From contig NZ_CP104582.1 of the NCBI RefSeq assembly GCF_029814935.1, positions 1,674,001-1,738,000 of the forward strand: a DNA stretch of 64,000 nt. Reading direction: 5' to 3'. Each line of letters starts with the position of its first letter. Within the stretch, counting starts at the first letter, position 1. This DNA comes from Pseudomonas sp. GD03919 (GTDB lineage: Bacteria; Pseudomonadota; Gammaproteobacteria; Pseudomonadales; Pseudomonadaceae). The notes below the pieces were generated by a model, which was given only the letters and a program-made list of their open reading frames with translations, had not been told where the DNA came from and ran no database searches. Positions 29,069 through 39,033 of the stretch are shown piece after piece. A program made the position numbers and the translations under genes.

Positions 29069-29842
29069 TTAGAAGCTGTCCTTCCAGACGCGCAGGCAGG
29101 CGAATACGGCGCTCGGTTCGCTCGATTGTCCGTTTTCGCGTCCTTTTGCCGCAGCGATGATCGAAGGTTCGCGGGTGCGCAGAAACGGGTTGGTCGCCAG
29201 CTCAAGTTCGATGGTCGAGGGCAGGCTGATGCGGCTGTCTTCCCGCCAGCGGGTCACTTCGGCCAGGCGTTCGCTAAGGCGCGCATTGCCTGGCTCGACG
29301 GCATGAGCGAAGCGCAGGTTGCTCAGGGTGTATTCGTGGGTGCAGTAAACCAGCGTGCTGGGAGGCAGCGCTGCCAGGCGGCTCAGTGACTGGTGCATCT
29401 GTTGCGGTGTGCCTTCGAACAGGCGGCCGCAGCCACCCGCGAACAGGGTGTCGCCACAGAACAGCAGGTTCTGCCCGGCATGGTAGTAGGCGATATGGCC
29501 GAGGGTATGGCCTGGCACGGCGATGATCTGGAAACGCAGGCCGAGCACGTCGATCGTATCGTTGTCGTTCAGGTCGAGGTCGCGCGCCGGGATCTTTTCC
29601 GTCGCCGGGCCGGCGACACGAGCGCCGGTGGCGTTCTTCAGCGTCTCGACGCCGCCGACATGATCGAAGTGATGATGGGTGATCAGGATATCGCTGAGCT
29701 GCCAGTCCGGGTGAGCTTCCAGCCAGGCCTGCACCGGCGCCGCATCACCGGGGTCGACCACGGCGCAGCGCTTGCTGCCGGCATCCTGCAGCAGCCAGAT
29801 ATAGTTGTCATTGAAGGCGGGCAGCGCGTCGATCTGAATCAT
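29069..29842 (-). CDS. gloB: Hydroxyacylglutathione hydrolase (glyoxalase II)
   Basis: A 257-aa metallo-beta-lactamase-fold enzyme hydrolysing S-lactoylglutathione in methylglyoxal detoxification. The binuclear metal motif is [11 protein letters not shown]. Further ligands are in [29 protein letters not shown] and [13 protein letters not shown]. The substrate-binding C-terminal part includes [12 protein letters not shown]. It is divergent from the adjacent methyltransferase gene across about 70 bp. Confidence 0.95.
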   Translation of the reverse strand: MIQIDALPAFNDNYIWLLQDAGSKRCAVVDPGDAAPVQAWLEAHPDWQLSDILITHHHFDHVGGVETLKNATGARVAGPATEKIPARDLDLNDNDTIDVLGLRFQIIAVPGHTLGHIAYYHAGQNLLFCGDTLFAGGCGRLFEGTPQQMHQSLSRLAALPPSTLVYCTHEYTLSNLRFAHAVEPGNARLSERLAEVTRWREDSRISLPSTIELELATNPFLRTREPSIIAAAKGRENGQSSEPSAVFACLRVWKDSF

Positions 29843-29914
29843 TGCGGGTCGCTAAGCTGGTGATAAAGGTGCATCTTAGACAGGACATGCAGAACCTGTC
29901 ATGCGGAGGCAGCG

Positions 29915-30673
29915 ATGACTGATCAGGCATTCGCCCAGGCCGACCCGGAGTGGCTCAAGCTGATCGGCGAGGCGCGCGACTGGCTGGCCGGACCGCTCGG
30001 CCAGCTATTGCTGGAAGAAGAGCGGCGCTTGCTGGAGGAAGAGCTGGCGCGTTTCTTCGGTGGTTATCTGGTGAGCTACGGCCCGGGCGCCGAAGGCCCG
30101 CCCAAGGCCGGACAGATCCAGCACAACGTGCGCCTCGGCGCGCCCATGCCGGGGGTGCAGATCGTCTGTGAGGAGCAATCCTGGCCATTGGGCGAGCACG
30201 CTGCCGATGTGGTGGTGCTGCAGCATGGTCTGGATTTCAGCCTGTCGCCCCACGGTCTGTTGCGTGAGGCGGCGCGCAGCGTCAGGCCGGGCGGGCATCT
30301 GTTGATCCTCGGCATCCATCCCTGGAGTACCTGGGGCGTGCGGCGACTGTTCGCCCAGGATGGCCTGGCCAGGGCTCGCTGTATCGCGCCGAGCCGCGTC
30401 GGCGACTGGCTGACGCTGCTGGGCTTTGCGTTGGAGAAACGTCGCTTCGGGTGCTATCGTCCGCCGCTCGCTTCGCTGGCCTGGCAAATGCGCCTGCGGC
30501 GAATGGAGAGCTGGGGCGATGCCTGGCAGTTGCCGGGGGCCGGCTTCTACCTGTTGGTGGCGCGCAAGCTGGTGGTTGGCTTGCGCCCCTTGCGGCAATC
30601 GCGCCGTGAGCCGATGGGCAAGTTGCTGCCGATGCCGGTGGCCAAGATCAGCCGACGTGATGCCGACAACTGA
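29915..30673 (+). CDS. Class I SAM-dependent methyltransferase (type 11 fold)
   Basis: A 252-aa soluble protein. The SAM-binding fold is partly degenerate. WPLGEHAADVVVLQHGLDF is motif II, and REAARSVRPGGHLLILG is the motif III/post-III segment common to Methyltransf_11. The N-terminal motif I is weak. The substrate is unknown. It lies between gloB and rnhA, a conserved Pseudomonas order as I recall, and ends 41 bp before rnhA. Confidence 0.8.
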   Translation: MTDQAFAQADPEWLKLIGEARDWLAGPLGQLLLEEERRLLEEELARFFGGYLVSYGPGAEGPPKAGQIQHNVRLGAPMPGVQIVCEEQSWPLGEHAADVVVLQHGLDFSLSPHGLLREAARSVRPGGHLLILGIHPWSTWGVRRLFAQDGLARARCIAPSRVGDWLTLLGFALEKRRFGCYRPPLASLAWQMRLRRMESWGDAWQLPGAGFYLLVARKLVVGLRPLRQSRREPMGKLLPMPVAKISRRDADN

Positions 30674-30714
30674 AGGTCATGCCCCGGCCCGTCAATTCTG
30701 TACAGAGTTTATGA

Positions 30715-31167
30715 ATGTCCGAAACCGATGAAGTGGTGATCTACACCGACGGCGCCTGCAAGGGCAACCCTGGTCCCGGAGGCTGGGGGGCGCTGCTGGT
30801 CTATAAAGGTGTGGAAAAGGAGCTGTGGGGCGGTGACCCGAGCACCACCAACAACCGCATGGAACTGATGGCGGCGATCGCCGGCCTGATCGCCCTGACC
30901 CGGCCCTGCTCGGTCAAGCTGGTGACCGACTCGCAGTACGTGATGAAGGGCATCCAGGAATGGCTGCCGAACTGGAAGAAGCGCGGCTGGAAGACGGCCT
31001 CGAAAGAGCCGGTGAAAAATGCCGACCTCTGGCAGAAGCTGGATGAGGAAGTGAATCGTCATCAGGTGAGCTGGCAGTGGGTGCGCGGCCATACCGGCCA
31101 CCCCGGCAACGAGCGAGCGGACCAGTTGGCCAATCGTGGGGTCGACGAGGTGCGTTCGGCGCGTTAG
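30715..31167 (+). CDS. rnhA: Ribonuclease HI
   Basis: A 150-aa enzyme degrading RNA in RNA-DNA hybrids. All four catalytic acids are visible: Asp in [17 protein letters not shown], Glu in [11 protein letters not shown], Asp in [12 protein letters not shown] and Asp in [12 protein letters not shown]. The basic handle is [15 protein letters not shown]. The TAG stop codon (31165-31167) is formed by the first three bases of the inverted-repeat element at 31165-31325, so the last residues may have been reset by that insertion. Confidence 0.95.
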
Positions 31168-31325
31168 CAGGCTGTTGAAAAACTACCTGCGTTGCCATTG
31201 CTGCGTTAAAAACAGGCTCAAAATGCTCATTTACAGCTCGTAAACTCCGCTTTTTCGCCTGTTTTTGCGGGGCCGCCATCGGTATTGCACTGGCTGCCTC
31301 GCCAACGTTTTTCAACGGCCTGCTA
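31165..31325. mobile_element. MITE-like element with terminal inverted repeats
   Basis: A 161-bp segment. TAGCAGGCTGTTGAAAAAC at the left end is matched in inverse by GTTTTTCAACGGCCTGCTA at the right, 18 of 19 positions. A second inverted pair, AAAAACAGGC (31208-31217) and GCCTGTTTTT (31257-31266), lies inside. There is no coding capacity. Such a non-coding palindromic element is likely mobilised in trans. I see no obvious target-site duplication. Confidence 0.8.
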
Positions 31326-31390
31326 GGCCACTTGAGTTAATATGCCGCGCTTGAATGTGCGACAACCCCAATAGTTGAGAGAGGCAAGGC

Positions 31391-32149
31391 GTGACAACCG
31401 AGAATACCGTCAAGCGCTACGTGGTGCTGGATACCGAAACCACGGGTATGCCGGTCACCGACGGGCACCGCATCATCGAGATCGGTTGTGTCGAGTTGTT
31501 GGGACGTCGCCTGACCGGGCGTCATTTCCATGTCTATCTGAACCCGGACCGCGAAATCGACGAAGGCGCCATCGCGGTTCACGGCATCACCAACGAGTTC
31601 GTGGCCGACAAGCCGCGATTCAGAGACGTGGCGGATGAATTCTACGAGTTCATCAAGGGCGCCCAGCTGATCATCCATAACGCGGCGTTCGACGTCGGCT
31701 TCATCAACAACGAGTTCGCCCTGCTGGGGCAGAGCGAGCGTGCCGACGTCAGCGATTACTGCTCGGTGCTCGATACCCTGATGATGGCCCGCGAACGCCA
31801 TCCGGGGCAGCGCAACAGCCTCGATGCGCTGTGCAAGCGTTACGGCGTCGACAACTCCAACCGCGAACTGCACGGCGCCTTGCTCGACTCGGAGATTCTC
31901 GCCGACGTCTACCTGGCGATGACCGGCGGGCAGACCAATCTGTCCCTGGCTGGTGATGGTGCTGATGGCGATGGCAGCGGGCGTCAGCAGGCTACGCCGA
32001 TTCGTCGTCTTGACCCTGCGCGCGCGCGTACCCGAGTGATCCGTGCCAGCGAGGAAGAGCTCGCGGCGCATCTGGCGCGTCTGGCCGTGATCGAGAAGGC
32101 CGCTGGTGGCCCCTCGCTGTGGGCACAGTTGGAAAAAGCGCCGGAATAA
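31391..32149 (+). CDS. dnaQ: DNA polymerase III epsilon subunit (3'-5' proofreading exonuclease)
   Basis: A 252-aa DnaQ exonuclease. ExoI carries the metal-binding Asp and Glu in VLDTETTGM, ExoII is in HNAAFDVGFINNEF, and ExoIII has the His/Asp pair in HGALLDSEILADVY. The C-terminal tail with REELAAHL-like sequence and SLWAQLEKAPE binds the polymerase alpha subunit. GTG is the start, with GAGAGGCAAGG upstream. In many genera rnhA and dnaQ are adjacent; here the MITE-like element separates them. Confidence 0.95.
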   Translation: MTTENTVKRYVVLDTETTGMPVTDGHRIIEIGCVELLGRRLTGRHFHVYLNPDREIDEGAIAVHGITNEFVADKPRFRDVADEFYEFIKGAQLIIHNAAFDVGFINNEFALLGQSERADVSDYCSVLDTLMMARERHPGQRNSLDALCKRYGVDNSNRELHGALLDSEILADVYLAMTGGQTNLSLAGDGADGDGSGRQQATPIRRLDPARARTRVIRASEEELAAHLARLAVIEKAAGGPSLWAQLEKAPE

Positions 32150-32270
32150 CCGAACAGCGCAATTGCGACCTTTTGTTATAGCGTGATGCACAGGGGGTTC
32201 CGCCGATCAGGGCGAGCCTCTAACCTGAAGTGATGGGCAGGCCAGGCCTGCCAGCCTTCAGGACGTCACA

Positions 32271-34514
32271 ATGTATAAAGATCTCAAATTCCCCGTCCTA
32301 ATCGTGCACCGTGACATCAAGGCCGACACCGTGGCCGGTGATCGCGTGCGCGCCATCGCCCAGGAACTCACTCAGGACGGTTTCAGCATTCTGCCCACGG
32401 CCAGCGCTGCCGAGGGCCGCATCGTCGCCTCCACCCATCACGGCCTGGCCTGCATCCTGGTGGCGGCAGAGGGGGCGGGGGAGAACAGCCGGCTGCTGCA
32501 GGACATGGTCGAGCTGATTCGCGTGGCCCGGGTGCGAGCACCGCAATTGCCGATCTTCGCCCTGGGCGAGCAGGTCACCATCGAGAATGCGCCGGCCGAG
32601 GCCATGGCCGACCTCAACCACCTGCGCGGCATCCTCTATCTCTACGAAGACACCGTGTCCTTCCTCGCCAGGCAGGTGGCGCGTGCGGCGCACAACTACC
32701 TCGACGGTCTGTTGCCGCCGTTCTTCAAGGCGCTGGTGCAGCACACCGCGCAGTCCAACTATTCCTGGCACACGCCCGGCCATGGCGGCGGCGTAGCCTA
32801 TCGCAAGAGCCCGGTGGGCCAGGCCTTCCACCAGTTCTTTGGCGAAAACACCCTGCGCTCCGACCTGTCCGTGTCGGTACCGGAGCTGGGTTCGCTGCTC
32901 GACCATACTGGGCCGCTGGCCGAGGCCGAGGCCCGCGCCGCGCGCAACTTCGGCGCCGACCACACCTTCTTCGTGATCAACGGCACGTCCACGGCGAACA
33001 AGATCGTCTGGCACTCCATGGTCGGGCGCGATGATCTGGTGCTGGTGGATCGCAACTGCCACAAGTCGATCCTGCACTCGATCATCATGACCGGCGCGAT
33101 TCCCCTGTACTTGTGCCCCGAGCGCAACGAGCTGGGCATCATCGGGCCGATTCCGCTGTCGGAGTTCAGTCGCGAATCGATCCAGGCCAAGATCGACGCC
33201 AGCCCGCTGGCCCGCGGTCGAGCGCCCAAGGTCAAGCTGGCGGTAGTGACCAACTCCACCTATGACGGGCTCTGCTACAACGCCGAGATGGTCAAGCAGG
33301 CGCTGGGCGATTCGGTCGAGGTGCTGCACTTCGACGAGGCCTGGTACGCCTACGCCGCGTTCCATGAGTTCTATGCCGGCCGCTACGGCATGGGCACCCA
33401 GTGCGACGAGCATTCGCCGCTGGTATTCACTACCCACTCCACGCACAAGCTACTCGCCGCGTTCAGCCAGGCTTCGATGATCCATGTGCAGGATGGCGGC
33501 CAGCGCCAACTGGATCGCGATCGCTTCAACGAAGCCTTCATGATGCACATCTCCACCTCGCCGCAGTACGGCATCATCGCCTCGCTGGATGTGGCCTCGG
33601 CGATGATGGAGGGCCCGGCCGGGCGCTCGCTGATTCAGGAAACCTTCGATGAGGCCCTGAGCTTCCGTCGTGCCCTGGCCAACGTACGGCGCAACCTCGA
33701 TGCCGAGGAATGGTGGTTCAGTATCTGGCAGCCGGGCGAGGCCGACGGCGCCGACAGCCTGTCGACCGCCGACTGGGTGCTGCAGCCGGACGCCGACTGG
33801 CACGGTTTCGGTGAGGTGGCCAGTGATTACGTATTGCTCGATCCGATCAAGGTCACGCTGGTGATGCCGGGCCTCAATGCCGCCGGCAAGCTGGAGCAAC
33901 GGGGCATTCCCGCCGCGGTGGTCAGCAAGTTCCTCTGGGAGCGCGGCCTGGTGGTGGAGAAGACCGGCCTTTACTCCTTCCTGGTGTTGTTCTCCATGGG
34001 CATCACCAAGGGCAAGTGGAGCACGCTGCTGACCGAACTGCTGGAATTCAAGCGTAGCTACGACGCCAACCTGCCGCTGATCGATGTGCTGCCCTCCATC
34101 GCTCACGCGGGCGGTGGGCGCTACCAGGGCATGGGCCTGCGTGACCTGTGCGACGCGCTACATGGCTGTTATCGCGAAAATGCTACCGCCAAGGCATTAA
34201 AGAGCATGTACACGGCGTTGCCCGAGCTGGCGATCAAGCCGGCCGATGCCTATGACCGACTGGTGCGTGGCGAGGTGGAGGCGGTGCCCATCGATCAGCT
34301 CCAGGGTCGTATCGCGGCGGTGATGCTGGTGCCATACCCGCCAGGCATCCCGCTGATCATGCCGGGCGAGCGTTTCACCGCCGCCACGCGCTCGATTCTC
34401 GACTACCTGGCGTTCGCCAGAACCTTCGATCAGGCTTTCCCGGGTTTCGATATCGACGTGCACGGCCTGCAAACCGAAGCGGGCGAGTACTGCGTGGACT
34501 GCCTGGTCGAATAA
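32271..34514 (+). CDS. ldcA: Lysine-specific decarboxylase LdcA
   Basis: A 747-aa fold-I PLP decarboxylase forming cadaverine from lysine. It has the N-terminal wing domain (about residues 1-130) and the PLP core with HTPGHGGGVAYRKSPVGQAF, the aspartate contact in HFDEAWYAYAAFH and the Schiff-base lysine in TTHSTHKLLAAFSQASM. The C-terminal domain follows. The two-domain length matches constitutive Pseudomonas LdcA, part of the lysine catabolism route controlled by arginine in P. aeruginosa (family knowledge). In P. aeruginosa I recall a permease and nhaB following; neither is here. Confidence 0.92.
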   Translation: MYKDLKFPVLIVHRDIKADTVAGDRVRAIAQELTQDGFSILPTASAAEGRIVASTHHGLACILVAAEGAGENSRLLQDMVELIRVARVRAPQLPIFALGEQVTIENAPAEAMADLNHLRGILYLYEDTVSFLARQVARAAHNYLDGLLPPFFKALVQHTAQSNYSWHTPGHGGGVAYRKSPVGQAFHQFFGENTLRSDLSVSVPELGSLLDHTGPLAEAEARAARNFGADHTFFVINGTSTANKIVWHSMVGRDDLVLVDRNCHKSILHSIIMTGAIPLYLCPERNELGIIGPIPLSEFSRESIQAKIDASPLARGRAPKVKLAVVTNSTYDGLCYNAEMVKQALGDSVEVLHFDEAWYAYAAFHEFYAGRYGMGTQCDEHSPLVFTTHSTHKLLAAFSQASMIHVQDGGQRQLDRDRFNEAFMMHISTSPQYGIIASLDVASAMMEGPAGRSLIQETFDEALSFRRALANVRRNLDAEEWWFSIWQPGEADGADSLSTADWVLQPDADWHGFGEVASDYVLLDPIKVTLVMPGLNAAGKLEQRGIPAAVVSKFLWERGLVVEKTGLYSFLVLFSMGITKGKWSTLLTELLEFKRSYDANLPLIDVLPSIAHAGGGRYQGMGLRDLCDALHGCYRENATAKALKSMYTALPELAIKPADAYDRLVRGEVEAVPIDQLQGRIAAVMLVPYPPGIPLIMPGERFTAATRSILDYLAFARTFDQAFPGFDIDVHGLQTEAGEYCVDCLVE

Positions 34515-34527
34515 ATAGTGGGCGAAT

Positions 34528-34553
34528 CTGTCGAGGCGTAAGATCCTCGACAG
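34528..34553. other. Perfect 9-bp hairpin downstream of ldcA
   Basis: CTGTCGAGG and CCTCGACAG enclose an 8-nt loop 14 bp after the ldcA stop. No uridine tract follows, so it may protect the 3' end or act as a pause rather than a true intrinsic terminator. Confidence 0.5.
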
Positions 34554-34717
34554 ATCAATCTCTTATCTCTGACATTCAAAGCTGTTGCTAACGTGCCGGG
34601 GCGTGCCCTGTGTCACAGTGGCAAGCATCGACTTTTATGGCGCGCTTGTTATAGTTGCCCGGTTATTAATCACAAAATAATTACTGCGCTGCCGAGCCAC
34701 GGCTGAGGATGCCTGCC

Positions 34718-35530
34718 ATGTCCGACTACCAAGCCTTCCGCGTCGAGCTGGCGGACAAGATCGCCCACGTGCAGATCAACCGTCCCGACAAGATCAACGC
34801 CATGAATGCCGACTTCTGGCGCGAGATCATAGAGATCTTCCAGTGGGTCGACGATACCGATGCGGTGCGCGTGGTGGTGCTCTCCGGTGCGGGCAAGCAT
34901 TTCTCTTCGGGCATCGACCTGACGCTGCTGGCGTCGGTCGGCGCCCAACTGGGCAAGGACGTCGGCCGCAATGCCACTGCGTTGCGGCGCAAGATTCTCG
35001 AGCTGCAAGCCTCCTTCAATGCCGTCGACAACTGCCGCAAGCCGGTGCTGGCGGCTATCCAGGGTTACTGCATCGGCGGTGCGATCGATCTGATCAGCGC
35101 CTGCGACATGCGCTATTGCACTGTCGACGCACAGTTCTCGATCAAGGAAATCGACATGGGCATGGCTGCTGATGTCGGCACCCTGCAGCGCCTGCCGCGC
35201 ATCATCGGTGACGGCATGATGCGCGAGCTGGCCTACACCGGACGCAGTGTCGACGGGCACGAGGCGGCCCGTATCGGCCTGGTCAACCGCACCTACGAAA
35301 CTCAGGAAGCCTTGCTGGCCGGGGTGATGGAGCTGGCTGCGCAGATCGCCGCCAAGTCGCCGATTGCCGTGCGTGGCACCAAGGAAATGATTCGCTACAT
35401 GCGCGACCACCGCGTCGACGATGGCCTCGAATACATCGCCACCTGGAATGCTGCCATGCTGCAGTCCGAAGACCTGCGCCTGGCCATGGCGGCGCACATG
35501 ACCAAGCAGAAGCCGGAGTTCGCCGACTGA
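34718..35530 (+). CDS. Enoyl-CoA hydratase/isomerase family protein
   Basis: A 270-aa crotonase-fold enzyme. The oxyanion-hole segment is GAGKHFSSGIDLTLLAS and the second is IQGYCIGGAIDLISACDMR. The acidic residues after it (SIKEIDMGMAADVGTLQRL) resemble delta3,5-delta2,4-dienoyl-CoA isomerases (ECH1 type) more than classic hydratases. The ATG at 34718 is preferred over the one at 34709, because GAGG lies at a workable distance only from the former. It probably acts in beta-oxidation of unsaturated fatty acids (inference). Confidence 0.88.
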   Translation: MSDYQAFRVELADKIAHVQINRPDKINAMNADFWREIIEIFQWVDDTDAVRVVVLSGAGKHFSSGIDLTLLASVGAQLGKDVGRNATALRRKILELQASFNAVDNCRKPVLAAIQGYCIGGAIDLISACDMRYCTVDAQFSIKEIDMGMAADVGTLQRLPRIIGDGMMRELAYTGRSVDGHEAARIGLVNRTYETQEALLAGVMELAAQIAAKSPIAVRGTKEMIRYMRDHRVDDGLEYIATWNAAMLQSEDLRLAMAAHMTKQKPEFAD

Positions 35531-35567
35531 TGCCGTATTCGCTGATGTTCGCTGCGAGGCCCAGAGC

Positions 35568-37247
35568 ATGGTAAGTGGAGCCACATCGCTGAACCTGGTG
35601 CGCGACGAGTTGTTCGTCACTATGGAGGAGGCCGAGCAGAGCCTGGAGCACTTCATCGCCGAGCGACACAACGGCAGCCTGCTGCAGCAGGCGGTGGAAA
35701 ACCTGCAGCAGGTGCGCGGTACGCTCAACCTGATCGAGCTGGCCGGTGCCGAGTTGCTGGCGCAGGAAGTGCTCGATCAGGCCACCGATATCCCGGCCGG
35801 TGCCGGTGAGGAGCGCGATGTACAACTGGCGGCCCTGAGCAATGCCCTGTATGTGTTGCGCCGTTACCTGGAAAGCGTCGATGCTCACCGTCAGGAAATG
35901 CCCGAGCTGCTGTTGCCGGCGATCAATGACCTGCGTCAGGCCGGGGGGCAGCCGCCGCTGCCGGAAAGCTTCTTCTTCAGTATCCGTCTGGATCATGCGC
36001 GCCCGCATAGTGCGACGCTGCCACTCGACGGTGCTGCCAAGCAGGTCGAAGGCAAGCGTCTGCGCCACATGTATCAGGTCGGCTTGCTGGGTTTCATCCG
36101 TGAGCAGAATCCACAGGCCAGCCTCAAGCTGATGGTGCGCGCCATGGCGCGGCTGGACAGCCTGTTCGCCAACGAGCCGCGCGCCCGCATGTGCTGGATC
36201 GGCGCGGCGGCCATCGAGGCGCAATGCGATGGCCAGCTGTTGCCGCGCAAGGTGCGCAAGCAGCTGTTCTCGAGGCTCGATCGCGAACTCAAGCTGATGC
36301 TAGGCAACCCTCAGTACGAGGCGCCACGCAGCCTGCTCAAGGAGCTGCTGTACCTGGTTGCGTTGGCCGACAGCCACGGGCCACTCGCCAGCGCCATGCG
36401 CGAGGTGTTCGGCCTCACGCCGCTGCCATTCACCGATCACCTGCTGGAAGAGGAGTACCAGCGCCTGGCCGGGCCTGGGCAGGCGGTGATGCGTTCGCTG
36501 TCTGCGGCGATTCGTGAGGAGCTGGCCAGCGTCAAGGACATGCTCGACCTGCTCGAGCGCGGCACCCTGCAAGGCGAAACGCTGGGTACCCTGCATGCAC
36601 TGTTGGGCAAGTTGGCCAAGACTCTGGGCATGGTTGGCCTGACTTCTGCCGGTAATTCGCTGAGCGCGCAGTTGCCACTGGTTGCAGCCTGGAGTGAAGA
36701 CGCGCCGCCACAGCCACAGCAATTGCACAAACTGGCTGACGCGGTGCTGTATGTCGAAGGCATGGTGGCCAGCCTCGAGCGCGGCGACGGTCGTGATAGC
36801 AGGCCGGTAGCGGTGGCGCCGGGGCAGGAGGCCGACTCCTTCGCCAGCCATCAGCTCAACGAGGCACGTATCGTCGTGGTCGACGAGGCGCAGGCCGGTC
36901 TGGCGCTGGCCAAGCGTGCCATCACGGCGTATCTGGAGTCCGGTGGCGACAAGATGCACCTGTCCAATGTGCCTTTCAGTCTGCAGGCCGTTCGGGGTGG
37001 TCTGTGGTTCCTTGAGCAGCGCCGCGCCGCAATGTTGGTCGGGGCGTGCGCCGACTACATCCAGACGCGCATGCTGGAAAGTGGGCAAATGCCATCCGAG
37101 CAGATGCTGGAAACCCTGGCCGATGCGCTCAGCAGCCTGGAATACTACATGGAGGCCGGCGCCGTCATGCGTCCTGAAACCCGCCCGAGTGTGCTCGACC
37201 TTGCCGAAGAGAGCGTCAAGGCGCTGGGCATGCCGGTGGCTGCCTGA
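35568..37247 (+). CDS. fimL: Twitching motility / cAMP-signalling protein FimL
   Basis: A 559-aa cytoplasmic protein similar to the N-terminal region of the chemotaxis kinase ChpA but with no kinase or receiver domain. Hpt-like helical segments are seen ([28 protein letters not shown]), but the phosphorylatable His of Hpt is replaced, for example [12 protein letters not shown]. It is assigned from this pattern and its position between the crotonase gene and nudC. In P. aeruginosa, FimL supports type IV pilus twitching and CyaB-dependent cAMP. Its stop overlaps the nudC start by one base. Confidence 0.82.
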   Translation: MVSGATSLNLVRDELFVTMEEAEQSLEHFIAERHNGSLLQQAVENLQQVRGTLNLIELAGAELLAQEVLDQATDIPAGAGEERDVQLAALSNALYVLRRYLESVDAHRQEMPELLLPAINDLRQAGGQPPLPESFFFSIRLDHARPHSATLPLDGAAKQVEGKRLRHMYQVGLLGFIREQNPQASLKLMVRAMARLDSLFANEPRARMCWIGAAAIEAQCDGQLLPRKVRKQLFSRLDRELKLMLGNPQYEAPRSLLKELLYLVALADSHGPLASAMREVFGLTPLPFTDHLLEEEYQRLAGPGQAVMRSLSAAIREELASVKDMLDLLERGTLQGETLGTLHALLGKLAKTLGMVGLTSAGNSLSAQLPLVAAWSEDAPPQPQQLHKLADAVLYVEGMVASLERGDGRDSRPVAVAPGQEADSFASHQLNEARIVVVDEAQAGLALAKRAITAYLESGGDKMHLSNVPFSLQAVRGGLWFLEQRRAAMLVGACADYIQTRMLESGQMPSEQMLETLADALSSLEYYMEAGAVMRPETRPSVLDLAEESVKALGMPVAA

Positions 37248-38071
37248 TGGTCTGGCGTAATACGTTCCTCGATCCGGCCCAGCCGGGTGGCTGGGCGCTG
37301 CTCTACAGCCAGCAGCACTTTCTTGCCGATAGCAATGGCGTGCTGTTCCCGCGTGACTGGGTCAAGCGCCAGGATCTGCCGATCATTGGCGAGCAGGGCA
37401 TTGGTCATTTTGCTGAGGACGCCGTCTATCTGCTGCAGGTGAAACCGTCGGCCATGCTCGAAGGCTGCAGTTGGCAGAGCCTGCGTCAGTTCATGTTGCA
37501 GGGCGACACGGAGACCTTCCGCATGCTCGCCTACGCCGCGCAAATCGGCACCTGGTACGCCGAGCATCGTTATTGCGGCAGCTGTGGCGCAGCGACGCGC
37601 CAGCTTCCCAGTGAGCGGGCGATGCGCTGCGACAGTTGCGAATCGCAGCATTATCCGCGCCTGGCGCCGAGCATGATCGTCCTGGTCACGCGCGGCGACG
37701 AGATCCTGCTGGCGCGCTCGCCGCGCTTCGTCACCGGGGTGTACAGCGCCCTGGCCGGTTTCGTCGAGCCAGGGGAGTCGGTGGAGCATTGCGTGGCACG
37801 CGAGGTACGCGAGGAAGTCGGGCTGGCGGTGAAAAACCTGCACTACATCGGCAGTCAGGGCTGGCCTTTCCCACATTCGCTGATGCTGGGCTTCCACGCC
37901 GAATATGCCGGGGGCGAGATCGTCATGCAGGAAGACGAGATCGAGGACGCGCGCTGGTTCCGTGTCGATGACTTGCCGCCGTTGCCGGCATCACGTTCCA
38001 TCGCCCGTCATCTGATCGATCTTTATGTTGCGCGCCGGCTTGGCTTGCCCGAGCCGACGATGCCGGCCTAG
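37247..38071 (+). CDS. nudC: NAD+ diphosphatase NudC (Nudix)
   Basis: A 274-aa hydrolase of NAD(H) that also decaps NAD-capped RNA in E. coli. A four-Cys zinc site is in [14 protein letters not shown] and [14 protein letters not shown]. The Nudix box is [20 protein letters not shown] followed by VGL. The NudC-specific [18 protein letters not shown] motif comes next. It is coupled to fimL by a one-base overlap. Confidence 0.95.
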   Translation: MVWRNTFLDPAQPGGWALLYSQQHFLADSNGVLFPRDWVKRQDLPIIGEQGIGHFAEDAVYLLQVKPSAMLEGCSWQSLRQFMLQGDTETFRMLAYAAQIGTWYAEHRYCGSCGAATRQLPSERAMRCDSCESQHYPRLAPSMIVLVTRGDEILLARSPRFVTGVYSALAGFVEPGESVEHCVAREVREEVGLAVKNLHYIGSQGWPFPHSLMLGFHAEYAGGEIVMQEDEIEDARWFRVDDLPPLPASRSIARHLIDLYVARRLGLPEPTMPA

Positions 38072-38151
38072 AGCGCTGGTGTAGGTACGACTTCAGCCGC
38101 GAATCTCGCCGATGAAGCCGTCTCTATGCGGTCCTGAATGATCTGCCTGAA

Positions 38152-38931
38152 TTAGCCAAACCAGTGTTGCCAGACCAGGCGTGCGGTCAGTGCCAATACC
38201 ACGGTGATGAACACCGGGCGAATGAATTTTGAGCCGCCCTTGATCGCCGTGCGCGCACCGAGGAAGGCGCCGACCATCAATGCGGCACCCATGCTCAGGC
38301 CCAGCACCCAGGCCACCTGGCCGAAGGCGATGAATACGGCTAGCGCCGCAGCGTTGCTGACAAAATTCATGGTGCGCGCCACGCCGCTGGCGCGCACCAG
38401 GTCGAGCGGGTACAGCAGCAGGCTGCTGACCGTCCAGAATGCGCCGGTGCCGGGGCCGGCCACGCCGTCGTAGAGACCCAGGCCCAGTCCCTGCGGCCAT
38501 TGCCGGCCACGGGCAATCGGCAGGTCGTTGTCGGCGGGTGGCTCCGGTGTGCGACCGAACAGCAGATACAGACCACAGGCGAAGACGATCACCGGCAGCA
38601 TCTGGTTGAGCCAGGCTGCCGGCATCCAGTGGGCGATAACGGCGCCGAGCAGGGCGCCGATCAGCGTCGCCAAAAGCGCATTACGCCATTGCTGCGGGTC
38701 GAAGAGCTTGCGTCTGTAGAAGGTCAGGGCCGCAGTGCCCGAGCCGAACGTAGCGCACAGTTTGTTGGTGCCCAGCACCAGATGCGGCGGCAAGCCGGCG
38801 GTCAACAAGGCCGGGATGGTCAGCAGGCCACCGCCACCAGCAATGGCATCGATGAAGCCGGCGATAAAGGCGACCAGGGCGAGAATGGCTAGCGTGCCGG
38901 GATCGATGGCGAGCTCGAGAGCGAATGGCAT
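38152..38931 (-). CDS. TSUP family transporter (TauE/SafE)
   Basis: A 259-aa inner-membrane protein of about 7-8 helices. The two TauE/SafE half-motifs are IAGFIDAIAGGGGLLTIPAL near the N-terminus and LGLYDGVAGPGTGAFW in the second half. TNKLCATFGSGTAALTFYRR is conserved between them. Family members export sulfite, sulfonates or other anions; the substrate is not deducible. The ATG at 38931 begins the first helix; the frame is open upstream to 39477 only as an antisense shadow of the next gene. Confidence 0.9.
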   Translation of the reverse strand: MPFALELAIDPGTLAILALVAFIAGFIDAIAGGGGLLTIPALLTAGLPPHLVLGTNKLCATFGSGTAALTFYRRKLFDPQQWRNALLATLIGALLGAVIAHWMPAAWLNQMLPVIVFACGLYLLFGRTPEPPADNDLPIARGRQWPQGLGLGLYDGVAGPGTGAFWTVSSLLLYPLDLVRASGVARTMNFVSNAAALAVFIAFGQVAWVLGLSMGAALMVGAFLGARTAIKGGSKFIRPVFITVVLALTARLVWQHWFG

Positions 38932-39033
38932 ATCAAAGTGTCGACTTGTGGGCGAGTACGCAGCCTGCCGGCTGTTCGCCGTGAGGAGAGCTGCGCATAA
39001 TGCCGGGATTTCGCCAGAGAAGGAACGCAATCG

